A model generated the notes under the pieces. It was not told where the DNA came from. It made no database searches and saw only the letters and a list, made by a program, of their open reading frames with translations. From Pseudomonas solani (GTDB lineage Bacteria; Pseudomonadota; Gammaproteobacteria; Pseudomonadales; Pseudomonadaceae): DNA of 64,000 nucleotides. Positions within the stretch are counted from its first letter, which is position 1; each line of letters opens with the position of its first letter. The DNA lies in NCBI RefSeq assembly GCF_026072635.1, contig NZ_AP023081.1:4956501-5020500 (forward strand), in the 5' to 3' direction. Position numbers and translations under genes: made by a program. Shown here piece by piece: positions 1 through 7,692 of this stretch.

Positions 1-1
1 G

Positions 2-391
2 GTGCTGCGCGAGGAGGATTTCGTGCTCATCGTGCCCCGTGGCCTGGAAGGCGATGACCCGCTGCAGATACTCGCCAGCCAGCCGCTGGTGCGTTACGAC
101 CGCACCTCGTTCGGCGGCCGGCAGGTCACCCGCTTCCTGCGCCGGCAGCGCCTGGAGGTGCAGGTGGCGCTGGAGCTGGACGAACTCGACGCCATCGTGC
201 GCATGGTCGAGGCGGGGCTGGGGGTGTCGCTGATCCCCGAAGCGGGGCTGTGGCTGGAGCGCGAGGCGGCCATCCGCGTCATCCGCCTGGGCGAGCTGAC
301 CTTCCAGCGGCGCATCCTCCTGCTCACCCGCCACGGGCAGCGCAACCTGCCTATCCAGCAGCTCTTCGCCCGCTGCCTGCGTGATGGCTGA
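2..391 (+). CDS. LysR-type transcriptional regulator, C-terminal fragment
   Basis: This is the C-terminal part of a LysR-family regulator; its start and N-terminal winged helix-turn-helix lie before the window. The 129 visible residues form the second half of the effector-binding domain. They include the strand VLIVPRG and the segment AIVRMVEAGLGVSLIPE, which carries the family's glycine-rich turn followed by an I/L-P. LysR proteins bind a small ligand and switch a promoter that is often divergent. The target cannot be named from this end. The gene to the right is separated by about 170 bases and is probably an independent unit. Confidence 0.85.
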   Translation: MLREEDFVLIVPRGLEGDDPLQILASQPLVRYDRTSFGGRQVTRFLRRQRLEVQVALELDELDAIVRMVEAGLGVSLIPEAGLWLEREAAIRVIRLGELTFQRRILLLTRHGQRNLPIQQLFARCLRDG

Positions 392-560
392 GGGCTTGCA
401 GAATGCCGCGCGGTTCCGGGCCGCCCGTGCATCCTGCAAATGACAGCCTGATATCAATGTTTTTCAACTCATTGAATAAAAAGGAGTTTTTACAATCTGG
501 AAAGCTGGCATGCCCGGTGCAATTGTCGTTGCGGCAATGAACCGTACTGGAGTGACAACA

Positions 561-923
561 ATGCAGATCGCCATCAAAGAATTCTTCGACGCCTTTCCCG
601 GCTACACCGTTTCCATCAAACCGCGCCCGGACGGCAAGCTCCTGCTGAGCCTGGACCGCAAGGACCGCCCCACACTGCGCAAGGCCATCGACAGCGATGC
701 GGTGTTCTGCCAGCAACGGGTGCGCTGCCTGATTCGCGAACTCACCCGCGACATCAAACTGGCCGCTGGTGAAGTCAGCTGGAAGGGCGAGGGCAACCAG
801 TGGGTCCGTGGCGAGCTGCCGACCTTCACCGGCGGCCCGATCCAGGTCACCGCCGCCAAGACCCTGTTCGCCCGCCGCGCCATCCGCCGCGACGGTGGCA
901 GCCGCCACGCCGTGGCCGGTTGA
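561..923 (+). CDS. DUF3509 family protein
   Basis: A 120-residue soluble protein of the DUF3509 family, which is found mainly in pseudomonads and has no known function. The start chosen is the ATG at 561, which has GGAG eight bases upstream; an upstream in-frame ATG at 510 has no comparable ribosome site. The conserved core runs from IKEFFDAFPGYTVSIKPRPD through a cysteine-containing segment, CQQRVRCLIREL. The C-terminal 30 residues are basic and look unstructured. A second member of the family lies at 33457-33780 and aligns over the same core. No partner gene is adjacent. Confidence 0.75.
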   Translation: MQIAIKEFFDAFPGYTVSIKPRPDGKLLLSLDRKDRPTLRKAIDSDAVFCQQRVRCLIRELTRDIKLAAGEVSWKGEGNQWVRGELPTFTGGPIQVTAAKTLFARRAIRRDGGSRHAVAG

Positions 924-1111
924 GCTGCTGCGCTACGCCGCTCGACGCCCAGCTCGCGGGCGCATCGGGCGGCGTTTGCTTTCTCCCTCCGTCGTTTCAC
1001 CACCCCCTTCGATTGGTCACCGCAAATCTCCCGCAATTGGCTATCGGGCCATCGCCGACGCACGGCTAACCTAGCGCCCATTCCCGCTACGCCACTGGAT
1101 TGGAGATCGAC

Positions 1112-1546
1112 ATGAACAACCGCATCGAATGGGCCAAGGCCTCCCCCGACGCCTACAAGGCGATGGTCGCCCTGGAGCAGGCCATGGCCAGCACGGGTCT
1201 GGAAGACTCGCTGTTGGAACTGGTGCGCCTGCGCGCCTCGCAACTCAACGGCTGCGCCTACTGTGTGAACAAGCATGCCAACGACGCGCGCAAGGCCGGC
1301 GAAACCGAAGCCCGCCTGCAGACCCTCAGCGTGTGGGAGGAAACCCGCTTCTTCACCGAACGCGAACGCGCCGCCATGGCCTGGACGGAAAGCCTCACCC
1401 AGCTCTCCATCCACCACGCTCCGCAACACCAGTACGAAGCCCTGCGCGAGCACTTCAGCGACGCCGAGGTCGCCAACCTGACCCTGGCCATCGCCACCAT
1501 CAATGCCTGGAACCGATTCGGCGTCGGCTTCGCGATGATCCCCTGA
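1112..1546 (+). CDS. AhpD-like carboxymuconolactone decarboxylase family protein
   Basis: A 144-residue helical protein of the AhpD/CMD family. Proteins of this family act as thiol-dependent peroxidases or as carboxymuconolactone decarboxylases. The redox motif is visible as CAYCVNKHANDAR (CxxC followed by the conserved histidine), at about residues 47-59, which favours the AhpD-like peroxidase-related branch. The following WRETRFFTERERAAMAWTE-type segment is typical of the family (here WEETRFF). The ATG at 1112 was chosen because GGAG lies seven bases upstream; a TTG at 1100 is in frame but overlaps that site. The substrate is not known. Confidence 0.85.
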   Translation: MNNRIEWAKASPDAYKAMVALEQAMASTGLEDSLLELVRLRASQLNGCAYCVNKHANDARKAGETEARLQTLSVWEETRFFTERERAAMAWTESLTQLSIHHAPQHQYEALREHFSDAEVANLTLAIATINAWNRFGVGFAMIP

Positions 1547-1610
1547 AAAAACTGCCTGCCTCGGCGACGTTTTGGGGGTTTCTGCACACGGGCTCTATCG
1601 CCAGTTTTCG

Positions 1611-1724
1611 ATGTCGCGGAGCTGCGGGCATTCCCTGTGGGAGCGGCTTCAGCCGCGAAAGGCTCACCGCCGCCACCGGGCTGCGGGGTGTCGGATGCGC
1701 CATCGCGAATGAATTTGCTCCTAC
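1611..1724. repeat. REPIN-like palindrome doublet, copy 1
   Basis: A palindromic doublet bounded by GTGGGAGCGG on the left and TTTGCTCCTAC on the right. The first hairpin contains GCGGCTTCAGCCGC and the second GCGAATGAATTTGC, with about 35 bases between them. The outer ends are imperfect inverted repeats of each other. With its 25-base left flank it is duplicated at 1859-1972 at about 90% identity. Confidence 0.85.
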
Positions 1725-1740
1725 CGATACCAGCGAGAGC

Positions 1741-1816
1741 TTCGCGAGCAGAGCTCGCTCCTACGGGGGCGTGCCCCGGTGCCCGTAGGTTGGCGCCGAG
1801 CGCAGCGAGGCCCAAC
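1741..1816. repeat. two single REP-like hairpins
   Basis: Between the two doublets lie a hairpin of the GCGAGCAGAGCTCGC type ending in CTCCTAC (1742-1764) and a hairpin of the GTAGGTTGGCGCC...GGCCCAAC type (1785-1816). Both recur many times in other intergenic gaps of the window. With the two doublets they fill most of the gene-free stretch 1547-1979, in which I see no further gene. Confidence 0.8.
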
Positions 1817-1858
1817 ACAGCGATGCCTCAGGACTCGCCGGAAGCACAGCGCTCGTTG

Positions 1859-1972
1859 ATGTCGCAGAGCTGCAGGCATTCCCTGTGGGAGCGGCTTCAG
1901 CCGCGAAAGACTCACCGCCGGCACCGGGCTGCGGGGTGTCGGATGCTCCATCGCGAATGAATTCGCTCCTAC
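1859..1972. repeat. REPIN-like palindrome doublet, copy 2
   Basis: The second copy of the 89-base doublet (core 1884-1972) plus the same left flank as copy 1. Here the right hairpin is the perfect palindrome GCGAATGAATTCGC followed by TCCTAC. It ends eight bases before the stop codon of tam, which reads toward it. Confidence 0.85.
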
Positions 1973-1979
1973 CTGCGAC

Positions 1980-2750
1980 TTATCGCGTGGCGACGAAGAA
2001 CAGCCGGGGGAAGGGCAGCAGCACGGTGCCGTCGGCATAGCCCGGGTAGGCCCCGGCCAGCGCAGCCTCGTAACGCGCCAGGTATTCCTCTTGCTCCGTT
2101 GCCGACAGCGGCGCCAGGAAGGGGCGCAGGCCGCTGCCCTTGAACCATTCGACGATGGCCCTCGGGCCGCCTGCCAGCTGATGGTGGTAGACGGTGCGCC
2201 ACAGGTTCACCTGCGCGCCCGCGTCCCGCAGCACGCTGAAATACCACTGCGCCGGCTGGCGGCTGCCGCGGGCGCGGTGGGCTTCCGCCAGGCGCTCGGC
2301 CCAGGGGCCTTCGGCGGCGATCTCGCGCATCAGCCGGTGGGCCGGTTCGTCCAGGTTGTCGGGCATCTGCACGGCCAGGCTGCCGCCGGGGGCGAGCTTT
2401 TCCAGCAGGGCCGGGAGCAGGTGCGCGTGGTCCGGCACCCACTGCAGCGAAGCGTTGGCGAGGATCAGGTCCACCGGCTCGACGCCGCTCCAGCTGGCGA
2501 TGTCACCCACCTGGAAGTCCACGCCCGGCAGGCGTTTGCGCGCGGCCTCGATCATGTCGTCGGAGCTGTCCAGGCCGGTCACCTGCGCCTCGGGGAAGCG
2601 TTGCAGCAGGAACTCAGTGGAGTTGCCCGGGCCGCAGCCCAGGTCGACCGCCCGGGCCACGGGGCGCTCGGGCACCTGCGCCAGCAGGTCGTGGATGGGG
2701 CGGTTGCGCTCGTCTTCGAACTTCCGGTATTGCGCGGCGGACCAGCTCAT
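1980..2750 (-). CDS. tam: trans-aconitate 2-methyltransferase
   Basis: A 256-residue class I SAM-dependent methyltransferase that matches Tam. Tam esterifies trans-aconitate in the cytoplasm and so relieves its inhibition of aconitase. Motif I is VDLGCGPGNST near residue 37, followed by the acidic strand GLDSSDDMIEAA and motif IV DLILANASLQWV. The N-terminal MSWSAAQYRKFEDERNRP is characteristic of Tam. The start at 2750 is chosen because upstream in-frame sequence runs into an unrelated RNA gene and terminator. The length matches the family (about 250-260). The gene stands alone, downstream of the terminator at 2875-2900, so it should have its own promoter in 2751-2870. Confidence 0.85.
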   Translation of the reverse strand: MSWSAAQYRKFEDERNRPIHDLLAQVPERPVARAVDLGCGPGNSTEFLLQRFPEAQVTGLDSSDDMIEAARKRLPGVDFQVGDIASWSGVEPVDLILANASLQWVPDHAHLLPALLEKLAPGGSLAVQMPDNLDEPAHRLMREIAAEGPWAERLAEAHRARGSRQPAQWYFSVLRDAGAQVNLWRTVYHHQLAGGPRAIVEWFKGSGLRPFLAPLSATEQEEYLARYEAALAGAYPGYADGTVLLPFPRLFFVATR

Positions 2751-2871
2751 CGAAAGGCTCCAGGCTGCGGGGAAAGGTGCCCATGATCCCCTTCGGCGGC
2801 GCATCCTTCCAGCCCGGCCAAGGTCGGCGGAGTGGTCGGCTGCGGCACGCCTGAAAACCGAAACGCAGAAA

Positions 2872-2982
2872 AGCAAAAAGCCCGCCGAAGCGGGCTTTTT
2901 CCAGACCGTCCGACATCCTGTCGGCTGCCATCCTGGCGTTGGTCGATCTTCCCTGACCTAGCGCGTCCTGCGCTTCAGTCAT
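2872..2982 (-). ncRNA. candidate Rsm/Csr-type sRNA that would bind RsmA/CsrA
   Basis: On the minus strand a roughly 110-base transcript can be read with four GGA motifs, each in the loop of a predicted hairpin. They are AGCGC-AGGAC-GCGCT (2960-2974), GGUC-AGGGAA-GAUC (2945-2958), GCC-AGGAU-GGC (2927-2937) and CCGACA-GGA-UGUCGG (2910-2924). A strong intrinsic terminator follows. The last loop closely resembles the known high-affinity CsrA/RsmA site ACARGGAUGU, and the repeated CAGGAUG is the CsrB-type repeat. Rsm sRNAs (RsmX/Y/Z/V/W) sequester RsmA/RsmE and so relieve translational repression. Which member this is, or whether it is new, cannot be decided here. The 5' end is estimated. Confidence 0.62.
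2875..2900 (-). terminator. intrinsic terminator of the sRNA
   Basis: A perfect GC-rich stem, AAAGCCCGC-CGAA-GCGGGCTTT, is flanked by A and T runs on both sides. It can therefore terminate in either direction. On the minus strand it ends the candidate sRNA and insulates tam from it. Confidence 0.9.
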
Positions 2983-2988
2983 ATGTGT

Positions 2989-3044
2989 AGGATAGGGCTG
3001 TCAGACAAAGCCCAAAAGAGGAGAATCCATCCGCCTCTTGTAAG
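2989..3044 (-). promoter_or_regulatory. possible sRNA promoter region
   Basis: Reading leftward, CTATCCT (2995-2989) lies about eight bases before the estimated start and resembles a sigma-70/sigma-S -10 element. A single CTTACA half-site (3044-3039) lies about 60 bases upstream of that start; the GacA upstream element is TGTAAG-N6-CTTACA, and the other half is not convincing here. A perfect 12-base palindrome TCGCTATAGCGA (3049-3060) lies next to it. The assignment is tentative. Confidence 0.3.
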
Positions 3045-3102
3045 CCTTTCGCTATAGCGAGACGGCAAACCACTGACAGGCCACTGAAAGCTGCAACGGC
3101 GG

Positions 3103-3972
3103 TCAGTGCTTCATCTTGCTGCTCAATACCAGCCCCACACCCCCGAGTACTGCCAGAGAGGCGATCGCCAGGGGCAGGGTCAGCGCCTCGCCGAGAAACA
3201 GGATGCCCGCCGCCGCCGCGAGGATCGGCACGCTGAGTTGCACCGTGGCGGCCTGGATCGATGCCAGCCGTGCTACCGCCGCATACCAGATGGCGTAGCC
3301 CATGCCCGAGGCGACGGCGCCGGAAAGCAGAGCGAAGCCGGCGCCAGCGGGGTCGAAATGCAGGCCCTGGAGAAAGGGCAGGGCGCAGGCCAGGGCCAGG
3401 GGGATGCCGCGCACGAAGTTGCCGGTGGTGGCCGCCAGCGGGTCACCGGAGCCCTTGCCCAGCAGCGAATACACCGCCCATGCGAACCCCGCCATCAGCA
3501 TCAGCAGCGCGCTGCCCAGGGGCGGCGCGCTGGCGCCCGGCAACAGCAGCACCAGCAGCCCGGCGATGGCCAGCAGCAGGCCGGCCACACCCTGCAGGCC
3601 CAGGCGTTCGCCACGCACGAAGCCGTACAGCAGCATGCTCAGCTGCACCGCGCCGAACAGCAGCAGGGCGCCGGTGCCGGTGTCCAGGTGGATATAGGCC
3701 AGGGAAAACCCCGCCGCGTACACCACCAGCGCCAGGGCCCCGGGCCAGCTGCCCGCCATGGGTTTGCCGGCGTTGCGCCACTTGAGCAGGAACCACAGCA
3801 TCAGCGCGCCGCTGGCGATGCGCAGCACGGTGAAGCTGGGGGCATCGATGCCGGTGTGCTTGAGGGCGAGGCGGCACAGCACCGAGTTGCCGGCGAAGGC
3901 GAGCATGGCCAGGGCGGTGAGCAGCAGCGTGGAGCCTCGGGTGGTGGCAAGGCCGGTGGCGGGTGCAGTCAT
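3103..3972 (-). CDS. EamA/DMT-family inner-membrane transporter
   Basis: A 289-residue integral membrane protein with ten predicted hydrophobic segments arranged as two EamA repeats, typical of the drug/metabolite transporter superfamily. Repeat 1 carries LLLTALAMLAFAGNSVLCRL and repeat 2 SALLMLMAGFAWAVYSLLGK. Both begin with the family's tryptophan/asparagine-containing first helix. Such proteins usually export amino acids, nucleobases or other metabolites; the substrate is unknown. The ATG at 3972 has GGGAC nine bases upstream. It lies upstream of the sRNA on the same strand but is about 120 bases from its estimated start, so they are probably separate units. Confidence 0.85.
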   Translation of the reverse strand: MTAPATGLATTRGSTLLLTALAMLAFAGNSVLCRLALKHTGIDAPSFTVLRIASGALMLWFLLKWRNAGKPMAGSWPGALALVVYAAGFSLAYIHLDTGTGALLLFGAVQLSMLLYGFVRGERLGLQGVAGLLLAIAGLLVLLLPGASAPPLGSALLMLMAGFAWAVYSLLGKGSGDPLAATTGNFVRGIPLALACALPFLQGLHFDPAGAGFALLSGAVASGMGYAIWYAAVARLASIQAATVQLSVPILAAAAGILFLGEALTLPLAIASLAVLGGVGLVLSSKMKH

Positions 3973-4090
3973 GGGCAGGTCCCGTAGCGTCGGGTGGTCG
4001 TTGTTATGTCGCCCATACAAGCGCGGCCACGCGGCGACGGTCAATGCGACCAAGGTGCCGGTTCATCGGCGCGAATGAATTCTCCGGGCT

Positions 4091-4174
4091 GTAGGTTGGG
4101 CCGAGGTACGAGGCCCAACGCAGCGGAGGTCTGCCTTGCACCGTTGGGCCTCGCTGCGCTCGGCGCCAACCTAC
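4091..4174. repeat. REP-like doublet, GTAGGTTGGG family
   Basis: An 84-base unit that begins GTAGGTTGGGCC and ends GGCGCCAACCTAC, so that two related hairpins face each other. The same arrangement occurs at 26518-26601, 28820-28902, 29001-29083 and 56033-56117. Confidence 0.8.
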
Positions 4175-4183
4175 TGTTCGGGG

Positions 4184-4597
4184 CTAGCGCAGATGTTCCG
4201 GCGGGATGGCATAGGTGCCGACCACATGGGCCACCGGGTCGTCGAGGCCTTCGGAGTAGAGGGAGACCTCGCCCATGGCCAGGGTCTTGCCCAGCTTCAT
4301 CAGCCGGCATTCGCCGATCACCCGGCGGCCGCCTTCCGGGCGGCGCAGGAAGTTGATGGTCAGGCTGGTGGTGACCGCCAGCGGCACGATGCCGATTTGC
4401 CCCAGCACGGCGACATAGAGCGCGACATCGGCCACGGCCATGAGGGTGGGGCCGGATACGGTGCCGCCGGGGCGCAGGTCGCTGTCGTCCACTTGCAGCG
4501 ACACGGTGGCACTCATCGGGCCCACGGCCTCGATCACCACGCGCGTCTGCGGGAAGGCGTCGCCGATGAAGCGGGCGATCTCGTCTTTGCTGGCCAT
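4184..4597 (-). CDS. PaaI-type hotdog-fold thioesterase
   Basis: A 137-residue single hotdog domain, the size of PaaI/YbgC-like acyl-CoA thioesterases. The central helix and active-site region read RPGGTVSGPTLMAVADVALY, with the acidic residue of VADVA in the position of the catalytic Asp. The later SLTINFLRRP strand is typical of the family. The substrate is unknown. The start at 4597 has an appropriately placed GGGAG-like site. The gene ends nine bases from the repeat at 4091-4174. The metallo-beta-lactamase upstream on the same strand stops 25 bases before this start, so the two may be cotranscribed. Confidence 0.8.
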   Translation of the reverse strand: MASKDEIARFIGDAFPQTRVVIEAVGPMSATVSLQVDDSDLRPGGTVSGPTLMAVADVALYVAVLGQIGIVPLAVTTSLTINFLRRPEGGRRVIGECRLMKLGKTLAMGEVSLYSEGLDDPVAHVVGTYAIPPEHLR

Positions 4598-4622
4598 GTC
4601 CGGGCTCCCAGTGGGTTGGCTG

Positions 4623-5486
4623 TCAGCGCGACTTTGCCTGCTCGGCGAGCATCTGGTCGAGCTTCTGCTCGGCTTTGTCCGCATAGGCCTTGCAGCTCAC
4701 CGGGGCCGGGTGCGGCTTTTCGGCGTTGGTGTAGTCCCAGCCGCTGCCTTCGGCGTGGGGTGTCAGCAGCAGGTCGCAGGGCAGGGCGCGGACGGCGGCG
4801 AAGCTGGCACGGAAGGCGTCGATCAGGTGGGGGTAGCGGGCGTTGTCGCGCAGTTGGTAGCCCGGCGCGCTGAGGCTGTCGGCGTAGGCGATGCGCAGGG
4901 GCTTGCCGTCCTGGGTGTCGGTCCAGGTCCAGCTCATGCTGCCCGGGGTGTGGCCCGGGGTGAAATGCACGGTGAAGGTGGTGTCGCCCAGGGTCACCGT
5001 CTCGCCGTCCTGCACCAGGCGCTCGGGCGTCAGCGGGGCGAAGAGCATGCCGCTGCCGAAGTGGATGTCGTCGGCGCCGCCGCGTTGCAGCAGCACGGCG
5101 GATTCGGCGTTGCTCACCAGCACGGCACCGGTGGCGCGCTTGATCGCCGCCAGTGGGCCGACGTGGTCGATGTGGGCATGGCTGTGGAGGATCAGGCGCA
5201 GGTCCTGGGGCTGCACGCCGAGCTTCTTCATATTGGCCAGCAGGTGGTCGGCCACCTGGGGCATGCCGCCGTCGATGAGCACCGCGCCGGCGTCGGTCTT
5301 CACCAGCAGGGCACTGATGCTGGCGGTGCCGATCTGCCAGACGTGGTCGCTGATGCGCAGCGGTTCCACCGGCACCAGCCAGGCTTGCAGCCCTTCATAG
5401 GCCTCCAGCTGCGGCAGGGGCTTGGGGGCGGCGAGCGCCAGGTTGGCGGCGAACAGGGGCAGCGCGAGGCTGGCGAGGAAACGCAT
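4623..5486 (-). CDS. subclass B3 metallo-beta-lactamase, POM/PAM-like
   Basis: A 287-residue secreted zinc hydrolase. A Sec signal peptide (MRFLASLALPLFAANLALAA) is followed by a metallo-beta-lactamase fold. Zinc ligands are complete for B3: H103-x-H105-x-D107-H108 in HSHAHIDHVG, H179 in FTPGHTPGSMSW and H244 in LTPHAEGSGW. Cysteines 237 and 265 could form a disulfide. From memory the sequence resembles POM-1, the resident carbapenemase of P. otitidis, or PAM-1 of P. alcaligenes. B3 enzymes hydrolyse penicillins, cephalosporins and carbapenems in the periplasm. GGAGT lies before the ATG. No integron, IS or LysR/ampR partner is adjacent, which fits a chromosomal resident gene. Confidence 0.88.
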   Translation of the reverse strand: MRFLASLALPLFAANLALAAPKPLPQLEAYEGLQAWLVPVEPLRISDHVWQIGTASISALLVKTDAGAVLIDGGMPQVADHLLANMKKLGVQPQDLRLILHSHAHIDHVGPLAAIKRATGAVLVSNAESAVLLQRGGADDIHFGSGMLFAPLTPERLVQDGETVTLGDTTFTVHFTPGHTPGSMSWTWTDTQDGKPLRIAYADSLSAPGYQLRDNARYPHLIDAFRASFAAVRALPCDLLLTPHAEGSGWDYTNAEKPHPAPVSCKAYADKAEQKLDQMLAEQAKSR

Positions 5487-5586
5487 TGGAACACTCCATT
5501 GATCACGGGGGCGGCATTCTGCCCGGCCATTGCGCCGGGCACCATGGAGCCGCTCTGACTCTTTTTCGCGGGCAGGGTTCACCGGC

Positions 5587-6072
5587 TTAGGCGGCACCGT
5601 CCAGGGCACCGGGTTGCAGGGCACGCCACATCAGGGTGTGCTCGGCGCCCCAGGCCTGGAAGCGCTCCAGCGGCACCCAGCCCCGGCGGGCGTAGTAGTC
5701 GGCGCGGTCCTGGGTGTGCAGGTAGAGGCGCCCATGGCCCTGGCTGCGGGCCTGTCCGCAGATGCCTTCGATCAGGCGTTCGGCGATACCCTGGCCACGC
5801 GCCTCGGGGGTGGTGAACACGCAGGCCAGCCAGGGGCCCAGGTCGTCGCGGCCGGGCAGGTCGTCCTCGGCCAGGGCCGCGCCGCCGAGCAGGTGCTCGC
5901 CGTCCAGCGCCACCAGGCACTGCCATTCGCCGCTGCGCTGGCCCTCGGCGAACTCGCGCTGCCAGGCGTCCAGCGGCTGGTCGGCGAACTCATAGGCGAA
6001 TTGCTGGTGCAGCCAGCGGGCATAGGTGTCGCTGTGCTGCATGTGGTTGCGCAGCCAGTCCAGGCGGTACAT
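5587..6072 (-). CDS. GNAT-family N-acetyltransferase
   Basis: A 161-residue single GNAT domain. The acetyl-CoA binding motif A is visible as VFTTPEARGQGIAERLIE (the R/Q-x-x-G-x-G/A loop), at about residues 86-103. Motif B follows, with YLHTQDRADYYARRGWVPL near residue 125, where the tyrosine is the usual general acid candidate. The substrate is unknown. The ATG at 6072 has AAGGA seven bases upstream. Codon use is like that of its neighbours. Confidence 0.85.
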   Translation of the reverse strand: MYRLDWLRNHMQHSDTYARWLHQQFAYEFADQPLDAWQREFAEGQRSGEWQCLVALDGEHLLGGAALAEDDLPGRDDLGPWLACVFTTPEARGQGIAERLIEGICGQARSQGHGRLYLHTQDRADYYARRGWVPLERFQAWGAEHTLMWRALQPGALDGAA

Positions 6073-6139
6073 GGGGTCGTCCTTGCAGGTTCGGGAGCGC
6101 ACATGGAACAGCAGCGCCGCCGTCCGTACAAGCACCGTG

Positions 6140-7402
6140 TCAGCGTTGCCCCTCCCCGGCGCGGGTACGGCGCACGTCGGCGATGCCCGACCAGAGCTCG
6201 TCGAGGTTCTTGAACGGCCAGTCGGCGGAGGACTCCCGCGCGACGATCTTGTCGCGCCCGGCGAGCTTGGCCAGGTCGATCACCTCCACCGGGATGGCCG
6301 CCTTCATGCGCACGGAATAGAACACCTTGACCCGCGGCATGGTCAGGGATTTCGGATGCTGCTCCAGCACCACGCCCAGGCGCCCGCTGTCCAGGCGCAC
6401 CAGCGAGCCGGTGGGGTAGATGCCGATGGATTTGACGAAGGCCTGGAACACCGCCTCGTCGAAGTGCGACTGGCTCCACTCGGCCATGCGGCGGATGGAT
6501 TCGGCCGGGTCCCAGCCGCGCTTGTAGGGGCGGTCGGAGGTGATCGCGTCGTACACGTCGCACACCGCGCCCATCTTCGCCAAAAGGCTGATCTGGTCGC
6601 TCTGCAGGCGATGCGGGTAGCCCGTGCCGTCGACCTTCTCGTGGTGGTGCAGGCACACGTCCAGTACCAGGGCGCTGACCTGGCCGCTGTGCAGGAGTAT
6701 CTGCGCACCTGCCTCCGGATGGCTGCGCACCTGCTCGAACTCGCTGTCGGTGAGCTTGCCCGGCTTGTTCAGTACATCCATGGGCACGGCCATCTTGCCG
6801 ATGTCGTGCAGCAGCCCGGCCATGCCCGCCTCGCGCACCTGGGCCTCGGCCAGGCCGAGCTGGCGGGCGAGGGCGATCATCAGCGCACAGACCGCCACCG
6901 AGTGCATGTAGGTGTATTCGTCCGCGGACTTCAGGCGCGCCAGGCTGATCAGCGCGTTGGGACAGCGCAGCACCGAATCGGCGATCTCCTCCACCAGCCC
7001 CTGGGCGTTTTCGACGTCGATGGCCTTGCCCATGCGCGCATCGCCGAACATCGACACCACCGCCTCCTTCGAGCGTGCGCAAAGCTCGGCGGCACGCGCC
7101 ACCTCGTCCTCCAGGCTGGTGGGGCGCAGGGGTGGCTTGCGCTCGGCGGCGGCCAGGCGCTCGTCGATCTCGGCCTCTACTTCCGCCACCGTGCGGCTGG
7201 GCAGGTGCTCGGCCACGTCCTTGCCCTTGCTGGTGTCGATCCACACCTCAGTGATCTCGCTGCTGCGGATGCGTTGCAGGTCCTTCTCGGTCTTGACCAC
7301 GAACTTGGCGCGGAAGAAGGGGTGGTCCATCCAGGACCCGCAGAATTCCTGTACGTACATGCCAAGCTGCAGGTCGGCGGTAGCGATTCGCTTTAACACC
7401 AT
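6140..7402 (-). CDS. HD-GYP cyclic-di-GMP phosphodiesterase with DUF3391
   Basis: A 420-residue cytoplasmic protein. Residues about 3-135 match DUF3391, the N-terminal domain usually fused to this kind of HD-GYP protein. The HD-GYP domain follows at about 160-350, with HDIGKM for the metal-binding HD and HHEKVDGTGYP for the GYP signature. All residues expected for an active c-di-GMP (or pGpG) hydrolase are visible. The ATG at 7402 was chosen; another in-frame ATG at 7414 is possible and neither has a strong ribosome site. It is divergent from the REC-HDOD gene at 7693 across 290 bases, which probably contain both promoters. Confidence 0.88.
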   Translation of the reverse strand: MVLKRIATADLQLGMYVQEFCGSWMDHPFFRAKFVVKTEKDLQRIRSSEITEVWIDTSKGKDVAEHLPSRTVAEVEAEIDERLAAAERKPPLRPTSLEDEVARAAELCARSKEAVVSMFGDARMGKAIDVENAQGLVEEIADSVLRCPNALISLARLKSADEYTYMHSVAVCALMIALARQLGLAEAQVREAGMAGLLHDIGKMAVPMDVLNKPGKLTDSEFEQVRSHPEAGAQILLHSGQVSALVLDVCLHHHEKVDGTGYPHRLQSDQISLLAKMGAVCDVYDAITSDRPYKRGWDPAESIRRMAEWSQSHFDEAVFQAFVKSIGIYPTGSLVRLDSGRLGVVLEQHPKSLTMPRVKVFYSVRMKAAIPVEVIDLAKLAGRDKIVARESSADWPFKNLDELWSGIADVRRTRAGEGQR

Positions 7403-7692
7403 TCGACATCTCATTAAGGGGTTGTCCGGCCCGACGCCTGGCACGGCCTGGCCGCCACCCACCGGGTGCGGTCCGCAGGGTTGGATCGCGGCACGGAGGG
7501 CGCAGCTCAAGTTGCGCGTCGATACGCACTCACTATAGGCAACGCTGGCCGTTGCAGAGGCCTTTATGCATCGCCCAACCAACTGGTCGGGGATGAGGCC
7601 GGGCAGTGCCGGCGAGGCTGTTCTATTCTTTTGCCGGGGTTGGGGAGCCACGTCTTGGCATCGTCCCGATGGCGCAACGACGAGGGTTGCAG

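Noticed and set aside
2614..2982. A 122-codon open frame over the sRNA region
   Set aside because: It reads through the perfect terminator at 2875-2900 and into tam out of frame. The hairpins with GGA loops explain the sequence better.
3039..3060. GacA upstream activating element before the sRNA
   Set aside because: Only one CTTACA half is present; the partner half matches about three of six bases. Retained only as a weak remark.
4623..5486. Reading the beta-lactamase-like gene as a glyoxalase II or general MBL-fold hydrolase
   Set aside because: The signal peptide, the spacing of the zinc ligands and the B3-type LTPHAEG terminus fit B3 beta-lactamases much better.
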